Shown here piece by piece: positions 22,801 through 35,712 of a DNA stretch of 64,000 nucleotides. Position 1 is the stretch's first letter, and each line of letters starts with the position of its first letter. The stretch is from assembly GCA_011009095.1 (NCBI GenBank), contig VTPC01000971.1, positions 162,646 to 226,645 of the forward strand, written 5' to 3'. The notes beneath the pieces were generated by a model. The model was not told the origin of the DNA. It saw nothing but the letters and a program-made list of their open reading frames with translations, and ran no database searches. The DNA is from Ignelater luminosus. Taxonomy: Eukaryota; Arthropoda; Insecta; Coleoptera; Elateridae. Position numbers and translations under genes: made by a program.

Positions 22801-25711
22801 GAAACGTTTTATAAATGTAAATCTTTATGTTGTATAGGAAAGAATGTGATTTGGACACATTTTTGAATGATGCACAGGGTTTTTACGTCGGCGTCGTCTC
22901 GCTTATAATAAAGGACTGGTTATGTCTTCTAAAAAATACGCCATATACTATACACATTTAAGAAGCATAGGGAATTTATAAATCTTTTTTTCATAAAAAA
23001 AGAAATATTTTACAAGTGCGTATTCAGAAAAGTGACGTATTAATAAAACCGGATGATATACGATTCCGGATACAAGGAGATGATCCGTGATACCTCGGAA
23101 TACAGAATTTATCGGCGCACAAAATAAAAATACCTCCTCGCTTGAGTAGGAAGGGTATTGATGTCCCCAATAATGCACAAATCGAGCGCTGACAATCATT
23201 ATGAATGGATCTGGTGACATTACTTTGTTAGAAGCAGAGATGGTAGCATTAGACCGGGACGCGTATTTACGAAATTGATCTTGGAAACGAAATTTCTCTT
23301 TGAAAGAACTTCTTTTAAATTAAATCTCTATTGTGAGTTAATCTTGTAACAATTCAAGTGAGTTTTACAGTTGTTAAGCATTTTACTTGAACAAATAACG
23401 GACGCGAATTGTTAAATTATTTCCACACAAGAAAAAAACTTCCTTGTCATTTAAATCTGAACTTTTTTTTGGGTTCCTTAGTTTTGATCGCGTGTACGAA
23501 TTATTCCGCTTACAGCCAACTACTTCATGCAGTCGGGCGTTCCCTATACCCAAATTTTGTTACACGCGAACTGATTCTGGTTCGGGGGGTCGGTAATGAA
23601 GAGAGGAAGCCCTGCAAGAAACAGGAAGCGGGTTTGGAACAAGATGGATGTGGGCAGAATGAATTGACAGAAACGAATGTACCGTATTAGAATAAAATGT
23701 AAGAAAGTGCTTTCTGATCTTCTATAAACGACAAGTACTCTTCAACCTTTGGACTTTTATTGACAAATTGATTAGAATTTAAATTGGTGTTTCGGCGGAA
23801 ATTTGTATACATGTTGCTTGACACTGCAGAAAATATTCGTTATTCATGACAATACTTTTTTAATTTTATATTAGTGTGTATTTCGAAGAGACCAAATGGT
23901 ATCTTTTGATTTAAATACTGTTATGAATTAGTTAATGTTTGTTCATATAGTTTTGTTTGGTCTAGAAAATTCCGAAATTACGATTTTGCTTTGCTCTATC
24001 AAACCAGTCTACCTTTGATGAGTAAGCATTAATTATACAAGTTTCAGTTTTAAAATAATGAGATAATCCTAAAAATGCCAAAAACCATGATAGTAATATA
24101 CAGACTACTTCACTTTTAAATTCTTTATATTCTTGCTTAGATCTTACAGCTAAAACATAAGAAACACATCAGCATAGAATAAAACATCACACGTAATATA
24201 TTAAATAAATAACGTCAAAATCTCAATTAAATGCAGCTAGTCCAAGCAGACCTTGAAGGAGATAACCATCAGTTCAGCAACAATAAATTAATAATCGTTT
24301 ATTATTTAATTTCCAACTAGAAAGGTAAGTTAAAGTGATAACTTGGTTACAAGGAGTATTTAGGCAAAAAAGTCTCGAAAGATTTTATTATATTTTAATA
24401 ACAATAATGTACACTAAAGCCAACCTAAAAAGTATGTCTGTAGCTGCCAGATAAACAAAACTATGTCAGAAATGCTCAAGCACGGCTTGCAACTCGACAC
24501 ACCATTGATTAGTGGCTTCTACAGAAAAGTAACTTTGCCGTACTACCTTGTCAGAAGCTTGCAGTATCAATAGCGCTTGTTTTGTCTACCTCGTGGCTGC
24601 AGATACACTGACTAATGTATATATAGTTAGCGAGAAAAAGGACATACTATATGCATTATCTTTTGTAAAAGAGAAAGGGAAAGTTCTATTTCTTTTAGTG
24701 ACACTAGGAATCTCAGAATTTTTAATTTCTGAAATCTGACTATCGATTGGTACTTGGAAGTGTGGTGTGATGCTTTGTCCAGAATTATCAATAAATACAT
24801 ATTTTTGAAGAAGGTTAAAGATGCGTGAAGATATCCACGGCATACGGCAGTAACCTTCTTCCGTTTCAAATCTAACGCTTCAAGAGTTAGCGACCATTAA
24901 GTTACTTTGTTTGACAGGTACGAAACCTCCTCTAGATGTAACTAGCTGGAAGACTAGATAAGGCAGGACTGGTTTTCTTTTATCCTGTCGTAATTTATAT
25001 TTTAGTTTCCAAACACCAGGAATCTACGACCAAGTCAAGTATTCAAGACCCGCCACTCGCCACTTTCGAGGGGTAACAGTATAAATCAATTTAGAGCAAG
25101 CAGTAGAGAGACAATTAATTAACAGGGTTCATTAAAACTTCACAGTGAATTGCCTTGAAACAAAGCAGATAAATACGCAGTTTCGACAGTTTACTTGTAA
25201 TTAATTTAAATGTTCTTGTCGATTTCCCAATATCTCTGTTTGATAGATGCCATATGAATCAAACATAAATCAAGGTACTGTTAAACCGCCTGCTTTGCAT
25301 GAAGATCATGATAAAATCTAGAGATGTAGGTGACTTATAAAGAAAATCTTGTAAATCTTAGTTGATTTACACGAAAAGCGTTCAAGATGGGGCTTCCCCA
25401 TTAGCTGCTTTTTCATTATAACTCTCAGATAATAAAAATTATCGGTATGTTTTGGTCCATCTCAAAGAAACGCTCGGGCGATGGTTTTAGAGCTTATGTG
25501 ATGTTATAGAACGCCACTTGAAGTTGTTACTAACAAGACTTTGCTTACTGTGAATGTGGCGATGTTATCGACCTGCACAAATAGTTTTAACTGAAAGTCT
25601 GTAGGTGCTTTTAAAATATGATAGCTGAAGATGCGTTTAATGTACCTTTCTTTCTGCTAAAACTCTAGCAATGGAATCGTCCAAGAATGTCAGGGTTTTG
25701 AAACGCACGTG
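19891..25711. other. Long non-coding stretch
   Basis: No gene is supported. A GC-richer patch at about 22110-22550 has no recognisable motif on either strand (67-codon minus frame 22332-22535 only). A 93-codon plus frame at 23409-23690 is also unrecognised. The remaining frames (20139-20381, 21039-21290, 24548-24869) look like chance in AT-rich DNA. Confidence 0.5.
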
Positions 25712-25713
25712 TA

Positions 25714-26541
25714 CAGTGTGGTCTAATTTCGATGGGATTAAATGGGTAACTTTCTTATTAGCGCAGATAAATAAAAACGGCTTAGGTACTCGTGACTTCT
25801 TTTTTCATGCTTATTCCATTACCGTTGCCAGAAATAAGCTGCCACCTTTTGTTTTTTCCCCAGAGCAAAAAAGTAAAAAATGGCCGATTCCTTCAATGTG
25901 CTGTAACTCCTTTACTTTTGAAGCTAGAACAAAATCATTTTAGCATTGTTGGGGCACTTTTGAACGTAGAATTCAATGCTGCCAGTCGTTATTGTCTAGC
26001 CTTTTCCATAACTGCTATGTAACTCAAAGTTGAATTTTTTAAATGGACCGATTCCTTCAATTTGCTGTAACTTTTTTATTTTCGAAGCTGCAACAAAATC
26101 ATTTTAGCATTATTAAGCCACTTTTTAATGTAGAATCCAATACCGTCAGTCGTTCTTTTCTAGTTTTTTTCAATAACTGCGCTGTAGCTTAAAGTTGAAT
26201 TTCTTGAATGGTCCATTTAAAAATTCAACTTTGAGTTACTGTGCAGTTATGGAAAGGACTAAAAAACGACTAACGGCATTAAATTCTACGTTAAAAGGTG
26301 TCTGAGCAATGCTAAAATGATTTTGTTCTAGCTTCGAAAGTAAAGGAGTTTCAGCAAATTGAAGAAATCTGTTATTTTTCACTTTTTATCTCTTGGGAAA
26401 AAACAAAAGATGGCAGCTTATTTCTGGCAACGGTAATGGAATAAGCATGAAAAAAGAAGTCACGAGTACCTAACCCGTTTTTATTTATCTGCGCTAATAA
26501 GAAAGTTACCCATTTAATCCCATCGAAATTGAATCACACTG
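25714..26541. mobile_element. TA-flanked foldback element with a tripled internal unit (828 bp)
   Basis: The left arm (25714 to about 26041) and the right arm (about 26218 to 26541) are inverted copies of each other over some 325 bp. The ends read CAGTGTGGTCTAATTTCGAT and, inverted, CAGTGTGATTCAATTTCGAT. TA flanks both ends (25712-25713, 26542-26543). A unit of about 165 bp starting TGGCCGATTCCTTCAA occurs in the left arm (about 25879-26041), again as a direct repeat (about 26042-26207), and inverted in the right arm (about 26218-26380). The frames at 25671-26022 fall inside the arms and are not genes. It is a non-autonomous element, probably Tc1/mariner-type by its TA target. Confidence 0.88.
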
Positions 26542-26543
26542 TA

Positions 26544-29500
26544 CATATCGAAAGTAAATAGAAACGTTATTGATGATGTTTTCCAGTAGGAAGATTGTAT
26601 CGGTTGTGCGATTGTTTTTTCAAAATTAAAGTAAGGTAAGTTGCGATCTTCCAAAACCTGAGGTAAGCTGCGTTACTCTACCTAAACAGGTCAATTCCGA
26701 GAAGGGGTCAGCTATGGTATTTCGAATACTTGTCGACCTGTTTGATGTTCTTAATGGGATTTTTGACTGCTATAAGTATAAATATAATCGAAATTTTATC
26801 AGGCTCAGGTGCGTTGCTTTTTAGATGTTTATTGCAGATTTTAGGCCCTCAAGGTTGAAAGACACGTTGTATTTAGGGAAGTCTTAATTTTGAAAGTACA
26901 GTTCGTATAGAACTGTACCTCGCCACTTCTGTGTTATTGTGAGCTCTAATGTGGGTGATTGATTCTATAAACTTTTAGTTGCTAGTTATCTTTTGATGAC
27001 ATCATCTCGATTGGGGGGGATTTGCACACCCATTGCTAAAGTGGTCACTATGTGGTTGCTTAATAGATATTTTAACCAAGCACTTTAAATTCTACTATAC
27101 ACGATTATAAACTTCACGTAATCAATTATTAATTGACGGTTGGTCGACAGCAAAAGATTAGATGAACAACAATTACGTCCTTCAACTAACCCTTCTTTGG
27201 CTGTTGTTTTCCTTGAAAGCGATTTGACTTTTTATAGATGGAATATCTTTTAAGTTTGTGAAAGGCTTGCTTTTTATTTTTAAGTTATCTTCACAGACAT
27301 TTTAATGTTTCAAGATGTACTCAATGCTGGTGTTGTAAACTAAATCCGAAATCTGAAGCTAGACGAGGAATATATTGTCGAGTTAGTGTTGTGAAGGCAA
27401 GTGTCTTAAGGTTTTAAGACTTTCTCTACTGTGCGACTATGATTACTTAGCTGTAATAACAAAGTTTAGAAATAAAAAGGGATAAGGGCGTCGACCACGT
27501 ATGAGATCATTGAGATAGTTAACAACTGCCCATATGAAGATGATGGCAAGTAAAACGAACAGATCTTCGTCACAGTTGGAAGTTTTTTTTTGAAACTATT
27601 GCTTGGAGGTTGGTATTAGTGTTGCATTTTTGGAATATATATAGCACAGAAGTGAATTTCTTGAATATGCATAGGCAAATGAAACCGCAGTGCCTTGTAG
27701 GAAGATCGACTGCAAGCAGTTTGTCAAAGAAGCCGTTGCAGAACCATTTTAAGGTATATTTAGTAGGTCGATATTAAAAACCGCTGAGAATAGAGGAAAA
27801 AAAGATTTAAACTAGAGGATTGCCTTTTTTATCTGTCAGCTTTATTCTGAAAGTAACCAACAGGAATTGTAGGTGAAGCTGAAAAAATCTGAGCCTGTAG
27901 TATATGATCCTTCTACATTTGGCGTGTTCTTTGTGGAAAGAGAAATATTATTAGATTTCGTCTGAGCAGCGATGGTAGACGTGTAAGTTCTGAGAGCATC
28001 ACTGTAAAGATCAGAAATTTTGAATCTTAATAGCTTGGTGTCTTTTATTTTTCTTTTTTTGCAGATATTTTTGAGTACGTAAACACAAACGATATCTTCT
28101 AAACAGGAGAATGATGTATGATCAAATTCTTGGTGTTGAAACATTGCGTAGAGATAACGATACGTTTAACCCCTTAAACTGTAAAAACAAACATTTGCGC
28201 TATTATAGAATTTTTACCTGATTAAGATTAAGCTTTCGGATGCGGTTTCAATTGTTTGATCTGCACTTTTGGTTTTTAGACGTTGTGTCAATCTTTTGGA
28301 ATGACTTTATTAGAACTACCATTTCATCTTGAAACGATAAAGAATAGATTATTATTAAAGTTTTTAAAGTTACAAGGGCCTTCATGTTTCATCCTTGGAA
28401 TGGGTTGGGTATGGTGGCAACACTAATAATTATGGGTCTTCCAAGTACGCAAGAAAAGTTTATGAATCATAGGAGAGGAGGCTTACTGTTAGAAGTTTTT
28501 CCATTGGCATTCAGTCTATTGACAGATTAAGACCTAAAGATTTATTGACGGAACTTACTTATCTTCTTATTGAGTCCATTTTCCTAATTTAGATTAATGT
28601 GATTTTTAATAAGCTAGAGCACAATAGAAGATTGAAACTAATTTCCAGAAAAGGTTTCTAATTTCAAGGAAGTGAACTAAAATATTTCCCCGGCCTTTTA
28701 TTGTATGGCGTAAGATATTTCCCACAGTTCTTAGAGTTATTATATTAAGATCCTTCAGAACCTAATAAACTTAATAGTTTTCTGCTACTCATGAAATTAA
28801 TAATATTACGTTATTTCTTACAAGTGATCTTCTGTTGCGCATTACACAGTTTTTTGCCCACTAAAGGCCGCCTACGGATTCTAATCCGGTGCGTCCAATT
28901 TTTTAGAATGGCATTTGAAGGTGACAATTGTTTAGTTTTTCCTTGTGACTGATTCCATTTGTTTTAGATTTACTACAAAGAATCAAATAAACTAAACAAA
29001 GAAAAGAATCAATCAATAGAACAATGGTGTTCATTTGTTTAATCGATTAGCAAATAAATTGTTGGCTTTTTATCACACAAACAAATCAGAATAGTTGAAT
29101 GTGCATTTAACAATCTTCCAAGTAATAAAAAAAACATCAAAGGGCTAAAATATTTCTTGTTTAAAATATCTCGAAATTAACTTCAAGGATGTTTTTAAAG
29201 CGTACATTGTAATAAAAAACCAACGTTTTGTATTCATCATAATTAAAATTTACAAGGAAAGATGAAAAGCATTTAAAACGAAAGAAATTGTAGATTTAAT
29301 ATACAAATGAATTAAAAAATTACTTTGCAAACTTCCGTGTTACTTAATTATGTCTACATTATGAGCACGACAATTATTCTCTTCTGCTCATTAAATGAAT
29401 TTCTTTTCTTTTCTGGTCGTTTATAATATAATTTGCGTAAGCATGCAGTTACAGTACAAATTTAAACTGCAGAAACAGTTCACAAAAATGGAATTGGATT

Positions 29501-31834
29501 CTGGAATGAATTATTTTCGAAGACCCTCATTTAAAGGGGGTTAACAATTCTCTTCGAGTAAAACTAGATTGAAGTATTAAAGTATTTTCAAATAAAGTTC
29601 GTTTACAGCTCCTGCGCTTCTTATTTTTTTTTTGTTTTATTTAATTACTAATTGTATTCAGCTTTGACGCAGTCTTAATTTAAAAGCTTTTTAATTAATA
29701 AGATAGAATTTAAGCTAGAAAAAGCCTTTTAAGCAGTCTAAATCTTTGAGCTTGGCCCGCTGCGTTTAAACTCTTGCAGAATAAATCCATTCTTAGTTAC
29801 TGTTTTGTTTTATGACCCCCGCGAGGGTAACTTGATTAATCTTCCTCGTTGTACAGCATAATTTTCCATTGCACGGTGCTCCAGCATTTTCGCTGTTCTT
29901 ACTTATACAGACTGTGATGCTTCGTAAACAATTACTACCACCACCTACTACTGCTAAACAAATCTGGATAGAAATTATTTATCATCACCTGCATTTTTTT
30001 AGCATCATGATTTTATGGAAATGAAATGAAATTTGTGCGATTACAAATTAATCGTGCTTATAAACATACATACATGTATACTGCTAAACCATTAATTTAA
30101 TTGTAATATTGTTATGTGCTGGGAATTATGATACAGAGAGTTGGGAGTTTGGATTAGCTCGTTTCCAATAAAACCGCAAAATACATGGAAGATCTCTAAA
30201 TAATTAATATGATGATAAATACTTGTGTTTCTGATTTAAATTATGACATTATTGTTTCATTTAATTCCTCTATAATTTGTAGTTGCTTTGAAATGTAATT
30301 GTTTTTAAATATGTTCCTTTTGCAGCCACAATTCATACCTGCTTGCAGCATTCATTCATTTACAAACTTTATGCCAATTACAGTACATGTCAGTTCAGAA
30401 CGTAAAGACTCGGTGCAAATTCATCTGGGAAATAAATCCTGATGTTAGTGGTTAAACCGTATTGTATTCTGGAAGTTACGTTTCAAAATTTCAAACAGGA
30501 TAATTTTCTTAAAATTACTTTAACTTCTCAATGATAATTAATTTAAAAAGGCAGAAACATCTGAAAGTTTCCTCTTACGTTCAATTTCAAAGATGATTTT
30601 ACTTTACTTGAGAGCAAAATTAAATTTTAATATTACAAAAGTGAAGAGTGAGAGCGGTTGGTTAAGTGCCAGCGAACCTTATGTATATTATAATGAGAAG
30701 GGTCTGCAGGTAATTAGAGGCAATTTGTTTTGCAACTAGCAATTCAAACTCTCAGCGAGATATTAGAGACACGACCTTGTTTTCAAGCTAATTCCAAATC
30801 GAAAGGAAAGTTTGAGGTGCTTTAGTAGAATCGTTTACCAAATCGCTCCGGGCTGCTGTGGTCGATACCGGAAACTTCAGGAAACAATCGCGATGGGTCT
30901 GCAAATAAACCTCTTCAATTTTGCACTCGGCTTTTAAGGATTTAAAAGAATCAATTTTTGTTTCGATCGCTTTATTGCTATAGTTTTTGTAAATTTAGTT
31001 TTTATTCATTAAACGTCACTTGTAGAGTCTTTTATCTCGACCAAATTTTAAATATTAACGAGTTTATAAATGCCACTTTAAAACACCAGGGCGCGTAGCG
31101 TAGTTATGCTTTAACAAGACTATAAAGTACTGGTAACACAACACTTTGTGACTCTAACTTGATTATATTTCGTGTAAGTATCTGCAAAGTATTTGATTAG
31201 ATGTTGTTCGCATTTCATCCGTTTGAACAAGCTTAATTATTATTTTGGAAAGTTTGGTAATTTTCTATAAGAAAATGAATTTTTGTCAATAATGTCAAAC
31301 ATCATTAACTAATTAACTGTTTAATCTTTCATTCATCTAGACTAAAATCAAATAAGTCAAATAAATAAAAATGAATCTCAAGGTGCAGAACTAGGACCAC
31401 TCTCATATAACATTTTTGTGCTTGATCTTTTCTCAAAGTAAAGTTTGATGAAACTTTTGTTTGAGATCAACGATGATGAATCCTCATCTCTAATTGAAAT
31501 TTATTTTGTCTAATCTAATTCAACAGAATGAAGTAACTGTATGTCTAGACAACAAGTATATTCAATTGAATCTAATATCAATTTTATTATGAAACATGAA
31601 AATTGTTTTATATTGATACCCGATCCGAAAACGGATGCATAAAACTAACAAAGCTCAAGTAGCAAAATATAATTATTGATTTGTGGTAAATCTAGATAGA
31701 TGAGGAATGGTAACCAAAGCGACCTCAACTGATTAGAATGTCTTTCTGAATCTGATACAAAGCGTTTTCGGTAAATTGAGTCCATTGCAAGAAAGTCGCA
31801 GTGTTTTATTCTTTATTCTGCTTCAAAATATGAT
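26544..31834. other. Long non-coding AT-rich stretch
   Basis: No gene is supported. The 100-codon minus frame at 27842-28144 has no motif I know. From about 29000 to 31000 the DNA is dense in TAATTA and ATTTAAT words with a few less AT-rich islands (about 29750-29950, 30650-30910). These could be intronic or regulatory, but composition alone explains them. Confidence 0.45.
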
Positions 31835-32629
31835 CTAAAAAATTTGTGAGGACCCTACAATGAGATATCCGATTTTTTCTGGAATTATATTACTTAATGT
31901 CAAGAAGACGCTTTTTTTATCTGACTCTTGAATAAATTGCATTCCGCAATGGTCCATCTTGTGGATAACGTCTTGAAGCTCTGCCGAAATATCGATAATC
32001 TTGGCATTCAAACTCGGTGGACAGTAGACTTCCGTACGTGGAGAATCAGACCCAACCGCCACTATAGTTACAGCTACATACAGATTCGACCCCCAAGGCG
32101 TCCGCCTGTAACTATAAGGCTGACACTTCGAGCTTTGTTCATCATTCAAATATCTTTGCGTCACTTTCATCTCCACGCTAACATGGACTGACTGACGAGC
32201 TGAAGCACTTCTGAACATCGTGCAGCAACGCAGCGGTCTGTTTTCTAGATTCACGGACGTTGGTAAATACTTACAAAACCTTCATCAAACCCGTGGCCGG
32301 CTACCAATTCATAGTTCACTAATTCCAGACTCCGATAGAAGAAAAGGGAGGATCCTCCGCCTGGAACGCTTCTACCTTTCCGAAGAAGTGTGTGATCGGA
32401 CGGAAATTCTTCCTGTAGATGAGTTTCTTGAATGCATAAGGGCAGTAAAACAAAACAAAGAACACATTTCCGAAATCCTCAGAATCCCACCAGAAAGAAA
32501 CTCAAGCACCTGCCTTCCGTCCTCATAAGACGTTCCGACAACCTGACCTCCGACTTGGTGGATACCTTCTTTGACATCCTGTTAGATCATTTTACATTTA
32601 TTTTAACCTTAGCGATATTTTGTAGCTAA
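31835..32629. pseudogene. Unassigned coding-like island, two strands
   Basis: GC content rises and two long frames face away from each other. The minus frame 31835-32254 (139 codons) contains YRRTPWGSNLYVAVTIVAVG and TEVYCPPSLNAKIID. The plus frame 32220-32528 (102 codons) contains RGRLPIHSSLIPDSDRRKG and LPVDEFLECIRAVKQ, continuing in the next frame as RKLKHLPSVLIRRSDNL to about 32626. Codon composition looks protein-like in both. The two may belong to one decayed transposon or to two insertions. YCPPS followed by a D/E-rich helix faintly recalls a LINE endonuclease, which I cannot confirm. No function is assigned. Confidence 0.35.
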
Positions 32630-33355
32630 AAGGAACTTAAACACAGTTGCTACTAAGAATTATCAAAGAAAGAATTTTAACTGCCCCATTGTTAGATGTC
32701 AACAATGTTGTTAGAAATAGTGTTCACTCATACTATCTCTTCTGCGAAAATAAATGAAGTAAAGTAAACCTTCTTGTAAAATATTTATCTCTTTCGAAAA
32801 GGGACACTAAAGACCAATAGTTACACATTCTTCCAGAAAAACAAAATTAGAAACTCCTCTCGGAAATACAAATTCAAACATGCGTGCGGGTGGACGTGCT
32901 AAACTAACAATTTAGATTATCTGGACTATCGAAACTACCTCAAAGTCAAGGGAAGCAGGTTAATTGCGGAACCTCCTTTGCCACAAGGCCACCGCAATTG
33001 GCGCCCTAAAATTTGACTCATTCACTCTTCTCCCGCTAGATTACCAAGCGACGTAGTTAGCGGTCCTCGTGCTACGATGCCATTTGGGAGGTTCAGGAAT
33101 TAATCTTCTCAGTAAGGTTTTATCGTGGCATTTTTTGGCAGTAAAGGCAAATGACAGAACGGTATTCTTCCACGGATCCATTAACACAACACAACATTAC
33201 CAAGACACCCAGCTTCTTCCCCATACCAACAATGAGCAACTGCTGCCACCACAACACATCACTGCCACGCTGCCATCGGATTACCACAAAAATTCGCGTT
33301 CGCATTCCGTTACGACCCAACTCAAGTTCTATATGATTTAATTCCCTTTGCGATA
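32630..33355. other. Intergenic, partly GC-richer
   Basis: A GC-richer patch (about 32940-33320) with runs of caacac/ccacaac contains overlapping frames on both strands (90 codons plus at 33069-33341). None has a known motif. Confidence 0.45.
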
Positions 33356-33997
33356 CAGAGTGTCTCTAGATTGCATAAGGACGTTATTCTACGGCGAAAT
33401 ATAAGAGAAAAATCTAGATAAACTTTTTTCCGAAAATGCTCCCCTGTGGAGCTGCATCGCCTTAAAATTTTGCTAAAGAAGGCGATTTGTTTTTTTAGTA
33501 ACTACGCAATAATTTATAGTACAGTAATAAAATTTGGTATGTGTGCATTACTTATCAAGGCCTTTATTTGCTGTTATTTTACCAAAACTCTCGCAGCCCC
33601 AAAGTGTGTGTGGATAGTGAAGGCTATTCTGCATGTTGTTTACAAAAATGGTTTTTTCAGAAAATCTGCATGTTTACGAGAATAGCCGAGGGCCAAGATT
33701 CTTTTCAAATGAAACAAGCTATATAATGACTGAATTGGATTTCAGACACTTCTGTAGACAAAAATGTTCTAGAGATTAAAACGGCCTTCTATCTCCAAAA
33801 CTACCCTTGCGACAAAATCAGTTTCTATGAATTAACTGCAAATAAAGGCTTTGATAAGTATTTTAAGTTTTATTTTTTCTAGCAAAACTTTAAGGCGGCG
33901 TAGCTCCACAGTGGAGCGTTTCCGGAAAAAATCTAAACTTTCTTCCTATTTTTCGTCGTAGAATAATATTGGTTCCGTGCAATTTAGAAAAACCCTG
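33356..33997. mobile_element. Foldback element with long imperfect inverted repeats (642 bp)
   Basis: The left end CAGAGTGTCTCTAGATTGCA (33356) matches the inverted right end CAGGGTTTTTCTAAATTGCA (33997). Pairing continues through ttattctacg, the strongly conserved ctgtggagct core (33444 region with 33902 region) and ccttaaa..tttgct. It resumes at acttatcaargcctttatttgc (about 33550-33571 with 33840-33861). Left flank is TA; the right flank is CA, a possible decayed TA. There is no coding capacity: the frames at 33446-33726 read through arm sequence. It is likely non-autonomous. Confidence 0.75.
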
Positions 33998-35016
33998 CAC
34001 ATCTTGACGAAATGTTATTTTGTTGGTAATCAAAACTATTTTCTTAACATCCATCATAAGATTAGTTGTACAGTGGCCCTGCGATGTATCTTTTTAATCA
34101 GTTGACTTTGGATTGTCCCTCTCATATTTTTCTCTAATGAGGTATAAAGCAAATAGGCTGTAGCCTACCAATTGTATGCGATGTAAATACGGTACATGCT
34201 TTACACTAGCTCTACATCTACATCAAGATCTTATCTATCTTTCATGAAGACCTTTATCAAATTTATATTATGAAATAGGAACTTTTGTAGTCCAAAGAGA
34301 CTTTAGTATTATTTAATTGAGAGTCTAGTTTTCACAACAATATTGTAAAGACTGCCTTATAAATTATAACTTGGTTGGTCTAATACTAACGCATACAGTC
34401 ACTTCAATATAGTTATTACTGTGGATGCTTACTTAATTCCAATTCCCATTCCAAATAGAAATGAAAGACAGTGGTAGCTTTTACACTACCACTATAGAAA
34501 AAATTCCTAGAAACGTTAGATTCTAAGTGAAGATTAAGTTTCCAAATAAAGTTATGATCTGGAATGCTGAATTTTCAAAACTTTATGCGAGTTACGCACA
34601 GAGTAAGGCAGTTAATGCCAATGTTTATATTTTGTTTTCTAAACAGATTGGGCTACAACGAGTTAATTATGAACACATGTTAATAGAACCTTTACTTCGT
34701 TCCCAAAAATTATAATTCTCTCAGTTCATCAAAATTTTTTGGGTAATTCTCGGTCGAAAAATGTATGATATCGTGTGAAAGATCAGAAACGTTCAACTGC
34801 AAAAAAGAACTTTTTAAAAAATACGGAAAACGACTTTATTACAATCTAAAGCCTTCTGAGACCTATCTAGCCTATGACGGTGTTATGTGCTATTGAAACC
34901 TATGACCCATTAGCTGTAATTGTTACCGTTATGTCAAAAATTGGCTCAAGTGCTCTTTTGATCGAACGTTTCTATTGTCGTAGGGATGATATAATGAATA
35001 TTTTTCCAAAACGTTC
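33998..35016. other. Non-coding AT-rich DNA
   Basis: I see nothing beyond one 62-codon frame (34527-34715) without motif. Confidence 0.55.
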
Positions 35017-35329
35017 CTCCTTCTTCTTCTTCGTGTGTCGTTACCGCTAATGATCGTTGACTATCATGTTGGCTAGCATACTGGCTATCGTGGTTTTATT
35101 TACGGCTGCTCGAAATAGCTGCTGAAGTCGTGATTCGTCCAACACTTCTTTTACCCTGCATTTTGCCTTGAATTATCAGGTGTAGAATGACATACTTTTC
35201 AGGGTTTCTCATTACATGTCCCAAATATTCTAATTTTCTGAGCTTTATTGTATTTAGTATTTCTGTTGTTTTGTTGAGACGTTGTAAAACAGATTAATTT
35301 ATTACTTGATCAGTCCACCTAATCTTCAA

Positions 35330-35396
35330 CCTCTTTAACTTATACTCTGCACAAATTTGCAAAGAAGCTTTGGACGATACTAACGCTGGAATAATA
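35330..35396 (+). repeat. 67-bp perfect inverted duplication, arm 1
   Basis: Identical, in reverse complement, to 35646-35712, with 249 bp between the arms. Arm 2 is the native RT sequence (it encodes NLYSAQICKEALDDTNAG on the minus strand). Arm 1 sits where other members of the family encode residues between LLYGVxAWT and LKIxWTDxV, so arm 1 is the inserted copy. Confidence 0.93.
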
Positions 35397-35645
35397 TTCA
35401 GATACGCTACTAAGCCTGCAAACGTCTTAATAGCGTATCTGTGACGGTCCATGCTTTCACTCCGTACAACAGTACAGGAAAAACATAGCATCTCGGAGGT
35501 CTATATTTAAGTCGTGGCTAGTTAGAACTTGCTTCATTTTTACAAAAGCTGCTCGTTTCTTAACTATTCTACTGCTGTTGCTCATTAGAGTTTGCCAGTA
35601 TCAACGTGTCATCAGTATGTCGGATGTTATCGATCACTTGCCATT

Positions 35646-35712
35646 TATTATTCCAGCGTTAGTATCGTCCAAAGCTTCTTTGCAAATTTGTGCAGAGTAT
35701 AAGTTAAAGAGG
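35646..35712 (-). repeat. 67-bp perfect inverted duplication, arm 2 (source)
   Basis: This arm reads in frame as part of the minus-strand RT just after LSPLLF. Pairing with 35330-35396 would give a long hairpin, and no mismatch has accumulated between the arms. Confidence 0.93.

Noticed and set aside
25671-26022. Frames of 90 and 76 codons on the plus strand
   Set aside because: Most of both lies in the left arm of the foldback element, whose repeated units account for the open frames.
29000-31000. Possible conserved regulatory DNA rich in TAATTA words
   Set aside because: Base composition alone predicts many such words, and conservation cannot be judged from one sequence.
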